Below are positions 34,246 to 40,308 of a stretch of DNA of 40,308 nucleotides, piece by piece (the stretch's first letter is position 1; every line of letters begins with the position of its first letter). Origin of the DNA: Holophagales bacterium. Lineage in GTDB: Bacteria > Acidobacteriota > Thermoanaerobaculia > Multivoradales > Multivoraceae. The notes under the pieces were generated by a model that ran no database searches, was not told the DNA's origin, and saw only the letters and a program-made list of their open reading frames with translations. The translations under genes and the position numbers were made by a program. The stretch lies in NCBI GenBank assembly GCA_009837885.1, contig VXSP01000007.1, positions 1 through 40,308 of the forward strand, read 5' to 3'.

Positions 34246-36198
34246 ATGGCTCCGATCGTCATCGGCACCAGGGCGACGCCTCTGGCGCGAATCCAGGCCG
34301 ACCTGGTCGCCCGCCGGCTCGCCGAACTGGGCGTGGACACGGCGGTCCGAGCCATGTCTTCCCAGGGCGACCGCAGCCTCGGAGGCAGTTTCGCCCAGGC
34401 CAAGGGCGTGTTCACCGGCGAACTGACCGCGGCGCTGCGCGACGGCTCCGTCGACCTCGTCGTCCACTCGCTGAAGGACCTGCCGGTCGAGGACGAGCCC
34501 GACCTGGTGATCGCGGCGGTGCCGGAGCGGGAGCGGCCGTTCGATCTGCTGCTGTTCGCGCCGGATCGGGGGACCGCCGGAGAAAGAGAAACGAGCGAAC
34601 CGGCGGCGGAACTCGCGACACTGCTCGACGCCGGCGAGGACGCTGCCGGCCGGAGCGTGGCAGCCGCCGCCGACGCGTTCGCGCCTCTGCTCACGGGCGC
34701 GCGCCTGGGCACGTCGTCCCCGCGCCGGCAGGCCGGCGCGCTGGCGGTCCGGCCCGACCTCGTCTGCTGCGCGGTCCGCGGCTCCGTCGGCCGCCGGCTC
34801 GAGTGGCTACAGAGCAGCGCGATCGACGCCCTGCTGGCGGCGGAGGCGGGCGTCCTGCGCCTGGCACGAAGCGGCGAGCTCGACGCTTCGGCCGCCGGCG
34901 CCATCCGGGGTTTCCGGCTCGACCTCCGCTCCTGGCCCTGCGCTCCCGGCCAGGGCGCCCTGGCCGTGCAGGTCCTGCGCGGCGGCCGGCTGGACGGACA
35001 CGCCGCCATGGCCGCGCTCGACGACGCCCCAAGCCGCGCCGCGGCGTTCGCAGAGCGCTCCCTGCTCGGCCGGCTCGGCGGCGGTTGTCTGCGACCGTTC
35101 GGCGCCTGGGCGGACGCGGGCGCCGCCGGCGCGGAAGGGCCGGTGCTGCGCGAGGTCCATGCGCTGATTGCGGCGGATGACTGGCGCGAACCGGCTGGAG
35201 TCGGGGAGGCGCCGACCACCGTGCGCGCCGCGGCCTCGGCAGCGGACGGACACGACGAGATCGATCTTTGGGCACTGGCGGCGCGGCTCGAGCGGCGTCT
35301 CGCCAAACTGGACGCCGGCCCTGCGGCCGGCGCTCTATCCTCCCCGGGTCAGAAGACCCGTGGATACACGCCTTCGGCGGCGGCCGGCGGGGACGCCGGC
35401 GCACCCAGTGTGCAACCCCTTCGCGGGCCGGCACCGTCACGGACACACGGCGCACCTTCAGCCAACACCCCGGACCTCATTGTGACTTCCGGTCCGGCGA
35501 CTGTGCAGCGCCTGACCAGGCGGCTCGATCCGGTCATCCGGGTGGCCGCTCTGCCGGCGACCACGGTCGAAGTCTTCGACGCCCCCTGGCCGGCCGACCG
35601 CATCGACCTGAACCGCCCCCGCCGCCAGTGGCCCTGGCTGCTGGTCTCCTCGCCGAACGCCGCTCGCGTCGTCGCGGCGCGCGCCGTGCGCGAGCCTGCC
35701 TGGGGGCGCCTGCCGTGGTGCGCGCTCGGCGAAGGCACGGCCCGCGCGCTGCTTGCGGCTGGGGTGCCGCCGAACCTGGCCGCGCGAGCCTCCGGCGGCG
35801 CGGAGTTCGCCCGCTACGCGACCCGGGTGCTCAACCCTCATTGCCCGCTGTTCGTGCCGCACTCAACCCGCGGCGGAACGTCGCTCGTCGAAGCGCTTGA
35901 GGCTGCGGACCGCCAGGTCACCGCCTGGGAGGCCTACACCGTGCATCCGAACGACGACCTCGACTGGCCCCAAGGTTGGCAAGCAGCCCACGCCCGCGTA
36001 CTCTTCACCGCTCCATCGGCGGTCTCCGCCTTCGTGGCGTCCGGCCTGGACTGGCCGGGAAGCTGCTGGGCGATCGGAGCCGCCACAGCCGCGGCGCTCC
36101 GTAGCGCCGGAGCCGGCAACGTGAAGTGCGCACAGGAACCGACCGCCGCCGGCATCGAACGCCTGTGGCTCGACGAAGTGGACGCCCAGCCGAAGTGA
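34246..36198 (+). CDS. hemCD: Porphobilinogen deaminase-uroporphyrinogen-III synthase fusion
   Basis: 650 residues. HemC part (1 to about 352): IGTRATPLARIQADLV, FTGELTAALRDGSVDLVVHSLKDLP, GTSSPRRQAGAL, APGQGALAVQ, and GGGCLRPFGAW with the dipyrromethane-cofactor Cys C281. About 40 extra residues (near 106-148) separate the usual RDALL-type region from the GTSSPRRQ loop. HemD part (about 408-645): VTSGPATVQRLTRRL, WLLVSSPNAARVVAAR, GEGTARALLAAGV, FTAPSAVSAFV and WAIGAATAAALRSAG, a diverged but recognisable two-lobed HemD. The linker (356-409) is encoded by REP-like repeat DNA. Together they turn four porphobilinogens into uroporphyrinogen III. It is the first of four haem genes, 22 nt before hemL. 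Confidence 0.93.
   Translation: MAPIVIGTRATPLARIQADLVARRLAELGVDTAVRAMSSQGDRSLGGSFAQAKGVFTGELTAALRDGSVDLVVHSLKDLPVEDEPDLVIAAVPERERPFDLLLFAPDRGTAGERETSEPAAELATLLDAGEDAAGRSVAAAADAFAPLLTGARLGTSSPRRQAGALAVRPDLVCCAVRGSVGRRLEWLQSSAIDALLAAEAGVLRLARSGELDASAAGAIRGFRLDLRSWPCAPGQGALAVQVLRGGRLDGHAAMAALDDAPSRAAAFAERSLLGRLGGGCLRPFGAWADAGAAGAEGPVLREVHALIAADDWREPAGVGEAPTTVRAAASAADGHDEIDLWALAARLERRLAKLDAGPAAGALSSPGQKTRGYTPSAAAGGDAGAPSVQPLRGPAPSRTHGAPSANTPDLIVTSGPATVQRLTRRLDPVIRVAALPATTVEVFDAPWPADRIDLNRPRRQWPWLLVSSPNAARVVAARAVREPAWGRLPWCALGEGTARALLAAGVPPNLAARASGGAEFARYATRVLNPHCPLFVPHSTRGGTSLVEALEAADRQVTAWEAYTVHPNDDLDWPQGWQAAHARVLFTAPSAVSAFVASGLDWPGSCWAIGAATAAALRSAGAGNVKCAQEPTAAGIERLWLDEVDAQPK
35313..35413 (+). 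repeat. REP-like repeat, copy D (inside hemCD linker)
   Basis: Three hairpins occur: CGCCGGCC/GGCCGGCG with loop CTGC (35313-35332), CGGGTC/GACCCG with loop AGAA (35345-35360) and GCCGGCG/CGCCGGC with loop GGGA (35383-35400). The tail GCACCCAGTGTG is shared with copy A. The frame is kept open, and the bases encode a Gly/Ala/Pro-rich linker. Confidence 0.7.
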
Positions 36199-36220
36199 AT
36201 CGCGACCCGAGGGAAGACGG

Positions 36221-37519
36221 ATGAGCGCCGGACGAAGCAGCGAGGATCTCTGGGCCGAGGCGCAGCGCCACCTGGTCGGCGGCGTCAACAGCCCGGTCCG
36301 TGCCTACCGCGCGGTCGGCGGCACGCCGCCCTTCATCGCCGAGGCCGAAGGAGCGGTCATGCGCTCGGTCGACGGCACGAGCTACGTCGACTTCGTCGGC
36401 TCCTTCGGGCCCCTGGTGCTGGGGCACAGCCACCCGGCCGTGGTCGAAGCCGTGCGCGAGGCCGCCGCCCGCGGCACCTCCTTCGCCGCGCCGCACGAGG
36501 GTGAGGTCGAGCTGGCGCGGATGGTCAAGGAACTCGTGCCGGTCATCGAGAAGATCCGCTTCGTCAACTCCGGCACCGAGGCGACCCAGTCGGCGGTCCG
36601 GCTCGCCCGCGGCTGTACCGGCCGAGACCTCGTCCTCAAGTTCGAGGGCTGCTACCACGGCCACGTCGACGCGCTGCTGGTCGAAGCCGGAAGCGGTCTC
36701 GCCACCTTCGGAATCGCCTCGAGCGCCGGCATCCCGGCGGCGACCGCCCGCGACACGATCGTCCTGCCGCTCGACGACGACGAGGCGCTCGATGAGGCCT
36801 TCCGGCGCCACGGCCCGAAGCTCGCGGCCGCGATCATCGAGCCGCTGCCGGCGAACAACGGTCTGCTGGTCCAGCGGCCGGAGTACCTCCGTCTTCTGCG
36901 CCGCCTGTGCACCGAGCACGGCGCTCTCCTGATCCTCGACGAGGTGCTGAGCGGGTTCCGGGTCCCCGGAATCACCGTCGGCGCCCAGCTCGGCATCGAA
37001 GCCGATCTCGTCACCCTCGGCAAGGTGATCGGCGGTGGACTGCCCGTGGGCGCCTACGGCGGGCCGGCGCGACTGATGGACCGGCTCTCGCCGCTCGGAC
37101 CCGTCTACCAGGCCGGCACACTGTCCGGGAATCCTCTCGCCGTCGCGGGCGGGCTCGCCACCCTGCGCGAACTGGCAGCCGGTGACGGCTGGAAGCGGAT
37201 GGAAGACCACGGCGCGCTGCTCGAAGGCGGGTTGAGCCCCGTCCTCGAAGCGAGCGGCCACCCCTACGGGCTCGTCCGTTGCGGGTCCATCTTCTGGCTC
37301 GCGTACGGCGACGGCGAACCGCCGCGCAGGGCCGACCGCTTCCACCCGAACACCGCCGAGGTCTTCGGCCTCCTCCACCGCGGGCTGCTCGATCGCGGCT
37401 ACATGCTCGCCCCGTCCGCGTTCGAGGTCGGCTTCCTGTCGCTCGCCCACGACGGAGACGCGCTGGCGGGCTTCGCCGGCGCGGTCGGCGAGGCGCTGGC
37501 GGAGATCCCGGCGCCGTGA
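36221..37519 (+). CDS. hemL: Glutamate-1-semialdehyde 2,1-aminomutase
   Basis: 432 residues, normal for Hem[24 protein letters not shown] is the family N-terminus. [16 protein letters not shown] and [13 protein letters not shown] bind [15 protein letters not shown] has the PLP Asp, and [17 protein letters not shown] places the Schiff-base lysine at K268. It converts glutamate-1-semialdehyde to 5-aminolevulinate, so this organism uses the C5 pathway; hemA is not in the window, but gltX is. GAGGGAAG precedes the ATG. The stop overlaps the hemF start (GTGA). Confidence 0.97.
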   Translation: MSAGRSSEDLWAEAQRHLVGGVNSPVRAYRAVGGTPPFIAEAEGAVMRSVDGTSYVDFVGSFGPLVLGHSHPAVVEAVREAAARGTSFAAPHEGEVELARMVKELVPVIEKIRFVNSGTEATQSAVRLARGCTGRDLVLKFEGCYHGHVDALLVEAGSGLATFGIASSAGIPAATARDTIVLPLDDDEALDEAFRRHGPKLAAAIIEPLPANNGLLVQRPEYLRLLRRLCTEHGALLILDEVLSGFRVPGITVGAQLGIEADLVTLGKVIGGGLPVGAYGGPARLMDRLSPLGPVYQAGTLSGNPLAVAGGLATLRELAAGDGWKRMEDHGALLEGGLSPVLEASGHPYGLVRCGSIFWLAYGDGEPPRRADRFHPNTAEVFGLLHRGLLDRGYMLAPSAFEVGFLSLAHDGDALAGFAGAVGEALAEIPAP

Positions 37520-38505
37520 CGTCCGCGCCTGGTCCCGATCGGCCGGCCGCCGCCCAGCCCAGCGCCGGGACGGTCGCCGCCTACTTCCGGAAACTCCAGG
37601 ACCGGATCTGCGACGCCCTGGTCGAGGTCGACGGCGGCGCCTTCGACGCCCGAGAGCTGCGTGGCGAGCGCGGCGGGGTCGCCCGGCCGCGGGTACTGAC
37701 CGACGGCGCCGTGATCGAGAAGGCGGCGGTCAACTTCAGCCACTCGCGCGGCGACTCGCTGCCCCTGGCGGCGACGGAACGACGGCCGGAACTCGCGGGC
37801 CGGAGCTTCGAGGCGACCTCGGTCTCCCTGATCGTCCATCCGCGCAACCCCTATGCCCCGACCAGCCACGCGAACATCCGTTTCTTCATCGCCCATCCAC
37901 CGGAAAGCCGTTCGCCGGCAGAAACGGGGAACGAAGAGGAAGAGGGCTGGTGGTTCGGCGGCGGCTTCGACCTGACCCCGTACTACGGCTTCGAAGAGGA
38001 CGCGGCCCACTGGCATCGCACCGCGGCTCAAGCCTGCGCGCCGTTCGGCGACGGCCTCTACCCGCGTTACAAGGCCGCCTGCGACGACTACTTCTACCTT
38101 CCCCACCGGCAGGAGATGCGCGGCGTCGGCGGCCTGTTCTTCGACGACCTGAACCGGCTCGAGCGGCCCGCGGAACTCGATCCGTTCGGCCGCTGCTTCG
38201 CCTTCGGACGCAGCATCGGCGACCACTTCCTGCCCGCCTACCTGCCGATCCTCGAGCGTCGCAAGGACCTGCAGTACGGCGAGCGGGAACGCGGCTTCCA
38301 GCTCTACCGCCGGGGGCGTTACGTGGAGTTCAACCTCGTGTACGACCGCGGCACCCGCTACGGACTGCAGGCGCGGGCGCGCACCGAGTCGATTCTCGCG
38401 TCCCTGCCGCCGCTGGCGGCCTGGCGCTACGACTACACGCCCGAACCCGGAACCCCCGAAGCCCGTCTCGCCTCCGAGTTCCTGGTCCGTCGCGACTGGA
38501 TCTGA
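37516..38505 (+). CDS. hemF: Oxygen-dependent coproporphyrinogen III oxidase
   Basis: 329 residues from GTG at 37516, overlapping the hemL stop by 4 nt. The longer open frame upstream is only the shadow of hem[26 protein letters not shown] and [23 protein letters not shown] are the HemF signatures, with the catalytic/metal His residues. [53 protein letters not shown] and a C-terminal LVRRDWI complete the family. It oxidatively decarboxylates coproporphyrinogen III to protoporphyrinogen IX using O2, which indicates at least microaerobic life. The first 20 residues, Ala/Pro-rich, are not conserved. Confidence 0.97.
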   Translation: MTSAPGPDRPAAAQPSAGTVAAYFRKLQDRICDALVEVDGGAFDARELRGERGGVARPRVLTDGAVIEKAAVNFSHSRGDSLPLAATERRPELAGRSFEATSVSLIVHPRNPYAPTSHANIRFFIAHPPESRSPAETGNEEEEGWWFGGGFDLTPYYGFEEDAAHWHRTAAQACAPFGDGLYPRYKAACDDYFYLPHRQEMRGVGGLFFDDLNRLERPAELDPFGRCFAFGRSIGDHFLPAYLPILERRKDLQYGERERGFQLYRRGRYVEFNLVYDRGTRYGLQARARTESILASLPPLAAWRYDYTPEPGTPEARLASEFLVRRDWI

Positions 38506-38516
38506 CCGGAAAGCCC

Positions 38517-39572
38517 ATGACCACCGGCACGTCGCTCTACGAACCGGAACCGCGGGTCGACGCCTCCGTGGACCGCCGTGCCATCGGCGTCCTGCTCGCC
38601 AACGTCGGCACACCGGCAGCCCCGACGGCGAAGGCGCTGCGCCGCTACCTCCGGCAGTTCCTGAGCGACCTCCGGATCGCCGAGGTGCCGCGCTGGAAGT
38701 GGCTGCCGATCCTCTACCTGTTCGTGCTGACGACGCGCCCTCAGCGGGTCGCCCAGCTCTACGGGAAGATCTGGACGGACGAAGGATCGCCGCTGCTCGC
38801 GATCGGCAGACGCCAGGTCGAGGGCATCGAGCGCCGGCTGCGAACGGCCCGCGTCGACGGCGACCCACCGTTCCACGTCGCGCTCGGGATGCGCTACGGC
38901 GAACCGTCCATCAGGAGCGCGCTCGGCCAGCTCCGCGACCGGGGCTGCACCCGTCTGCTCTTCTTCCCGCTGTTCCCGCAGTACTCGGCGGCCACAACCG
39001 CCTCGACGATCGACATGCTGGCGAAGCAGATCCGGCGCTGGCGCCGGGTGCCCGAACTGCGCACGATCAACAGCTACTACGACGACCCCGGCTTCCTGCG
39101 CGCCCTCGCCGCCAGCATTCGGGAGACCTGGGTTGACGGCGAGCCCGACCGGCTCGTCCTCTCTTACCATGGCGTCCCCAAGCGATACATCGACAACGGC
39201 GATCCCTACCAGTGCCAGTGCCTGGAGACGACGCGCCTGCTGGTCCAGGAACTCGGCATCGACGAAGAGCGCGTGATCAGCGCCTTCCAGTCCCAGTTCG
39301 GCCGCGAGCTCTGGATCGGCCCGAAGACGGACGCGCTGATGCGCGAACTGCCCGGAGCCGGCCTCAGGAACGTCGACGTCGCCTGCCCCGGCTTCTCCGC
39401 CGACTGCATCGAGACCCTCGAGGAGATCGAAGTCGAGAACCGCGGCTACTTCGAGGAGTCCGGCGGCGAGCGCCTCCGCTACATCCCCTGCCTCAACGAC
39501 CGCCCCGACCATCTCAACGCCCTCACCGACCTGATCCTCCGCAACACCCGCGAGTGGCGCCAGGACCGGTAG
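38517..39572 (+). CDS. hemH: Ferrochelatase
   Basis: 351 residues. IGVLLANVGTPAAPTAKALRRYL begins the family. MRYGEPSI, LSYHGVPKRYIDNGDPY (metal-binding His) and QSQFGRELWIGPKTD follow, and VACPGFSADCIETLEEIEVENR carries the conserved Glu residues. QCQC plus CPGF are as in E. coli-type enzymes. It inserts ferrous iron into protoporphyrin IX, the last step of the protoporphyrin route. ATG at 38517 lies 11 nt after hemF; the frame open further upstream is a shadow. A protoporphyrinogen oxidase gene is not in the window. It converges on the right-edge PKD gene with an 18-nt gap. Confidence 0.96.
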   Translation: MTTGTSLYEPEPRVDASVDRRAIGVLLANVGTPAAPTAKALRRYLRQFLSDLRIAEVPRWKWLPILYLFVLTTRPQRVAQLYGKIWTDEGSPLLAIGRRQVEGIERRLRTARVDGDPPFHVALGMRYGEPSIRSALGQLRDRGCTRLLFFPLFPQYSAATTASTIDMLAKQIRRWRRVPELRTINSYYDDPGFLRALAASIRETWVDGEPDRLVLSYHGVPKRYIDNGDPYQCQCLETTRLLVQELGIDEERVISAFQSQFGRELWIGPKTDALMRELPGAGLRNVDVACPGFSADCIETLEEIEVENRGYFEESGGERLRYIPCLNDRPDHLNALTDLILRNTREWRQDR

Positions 39573-39585
39573 CCGGGCAGGGCAG

Positions 39586-39607
39586 GCCCGTCAGCGGGCG
39601 CACGCAG
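39586..39607. repeat. Possible degenerate REP-like element, copy E
   Basis: GCCCG-TCAG-CGGGC (39586-39599) followed by GCACG resembles the centre of copies B and C, at the junction of hemH and the convergent gene. It overlaps the last codons of the minus-strand gene, so it may be partly coincidental. Confidence 0.35.
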
Positions 39608-40308
39608 GAAACGCCTGGCTGTCCGTGATCGCCGGCGCCGCCACGCCCGGCTCGTTCCGGTACTCCTTCACCGCGCCCGTCGCCGTGTCCGTCACCCGGA
39701 TCAGGTAGCCGAGATTCGTCGTCGACGCGCCGAACACCCACACGCGGCCGTTCAGGGCGCAACCGTCGAGCACCTTGATCAGAACCTCCCAGTTGTCCGG
39801 ATCGAAGAACCGGAACATCCCGGAGTCGTTCGTGCCCCGGTGTACGACCTCGCCACGATCGCCCGCGCCGTCGGCGGTCCACCAGTCCACGGTGACCGCG
39901 TAGCGCGAGTCCTGGAGGCAGCGCGTCCACTCGTCCGGCGCGCACGTCCCGGCCGGATCGGACGCCTCGACCAGGAAAGTCAGCGACGCCGTCGACTCGA
40001 CCGTCCCGTCGCTCGTCCCTAACGTCACTTCGTAGAACCCCGGCGCCGACCAGGCGTGGTTCACGCTGCCGCTGCGCGACTGCCTGCCGTCGCCGAAGTC
40101 CCAGCGCCGCGCGCGGACGGAGCCGGCGCTCGTGTCACGGAACGACACCGGCACACCCGTGAGGACGCGGCAGAGCGCCGCCTCGCACTCGGCGTCCGTC
40201 GTGATCGCGGCTTGAGGCGGTCCGCCGCCGCCACCACCGCCCGTTCCGACGCCGTCATCGTCGTCCTCCTCGTCGTCGGGAGGCGGAGCGCCACCGCCGC
40301 CACCGCCA
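39591..40308 (-). CDS. Secreted protein C-terminus: acidic/Gly-rich linker, PKD domain, six-Cys module (5' end beyond window)
   Basis: About 238 residues are visible and the frame stays open to the right edge. It begins in a low-complexity linker of Gly, Pro and Asp/Glu. Then comes AAITTDAECEAALCRV, a PKD domain (RRWDFGDGRQSRSG, SAPGFYEVTLGTSDG), and the module [56 protein letters not shown], ending FPACAR. Domain order and the six cysteines are the same as in the C-terminus of the protein at 16041-18206. An internal GTG at 40154 could be mistaken for a start but lies inside the PKD domain. The N-terminal domains, and hence the function, are outside the window. Confidence 0.85.
   Translation of the reverse strand, partial: GGGGGGAPPPDDEEDDDDGVGTGGGGGGGPPQAAITTDAECEAALCRVLTGVPVSFRDTSAGSVRARRWDFGDGRQSRSGSVNHAWSAPGFYEVTLGTSDGTVESTASLTFLVEASDPAGTCAPDEWTRCLQDSRYAVTVDWWTADGAGDRGEVVHRGTNDSGMFRFFDPDNWEVLIKVLDGCALNGRVWVFGASTTNLGYLIRVTDTATGAVKEYRNEPGVAAPAITDSQAFPACAR

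Noticed and set aside
37279..37515. 79-codon N-terminal extension of HemF
   Set aside because: It lies inside hemL in another frame and is Arg-rich. The GTG at 37516 coupled to the hemL stop gives a normal HemF.

Overview
The window is high-GC bacterial DNA, coding-dense on both strands. It comes from a Gram-negative, probably aerobic organism: there is an outer-membrane beta-barrel ending in Phe, many signal peptides, an oxygen-dependent HemF and a c-type cytochrome. FG-GAP/ASPIC proteins, a Pirellula-type haem-binding domain, abundant TPR proteins and PKD/Calx-beta secreted proteins suggest an uncultured Acidobacteriota-like or similar lineage. This assignment is inference; there is no rRNA. 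I found no tRNA, IS element, prophage or CRISPR array.

Layout. (1) 3-11135 (+): a tightly coupled four-gene unit. It holds a giant Calx-beta/PKD/beta-barrel surface protein (left end cut off), a DPM1-like GT2-GtrA polyprenyl-phosphate sugar synthase, and two tandem TMTC-like GT-C/TPR membrane glycosyltransferases. I read it as a possible O-glycosylation cassette with its own substrate. (2) 11132-12022 (-): a 3-hydroxyisobutyrate-dehydrogenase-family reductase. (3) 12158-15841: an envelope-stress-like locus. A histidine kinase and OmpR-type regulator (+) diverge from a cytochrome c and a Spy/CpxP-like protein (-), with a CpxR-box-like repeat between them. (4) 16041-18206 (+): a secreted multidomain protein ending in PKD plus a six-cysteine C-terminal module. 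(5) 18325-26536: glnS (+) converges on a (-) operon whose junctions all overlap: galE, DsbA-fold protein, FG-GAP/ASPIC protein, TPR protein, gltX. (6) 26590-27295 (+): a HEPN/MNT toxin-antitoxin pair. (7) 27336-30713 (+): mdh, ferritin and an MFS transporter. (8) 30727-34066 (-): an M2 peptidase lipoprotein, exonuclease III and a stand-alone protease-propeptide-like protein. (9) 34246-39572 (+): a haem cluster, hemC-hemD fusion, hemL, hemF, hemH. (10) 39591 to the right edge (-): a second protein with the PKD plus six-cysteine module.

Threads crossing genes: a REP-like family of hairpin repeats sharing a CACCCAG-type tail lies in intergenic gaps, at the start of the TPR gene and inside the HemC-HemD linker. 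Several genes have a -10-like hexamer 7-9 nt before the start codon, suggesting leaderless mRNAs. A short relic of the PKD module survives between xth and the propeptide gene.
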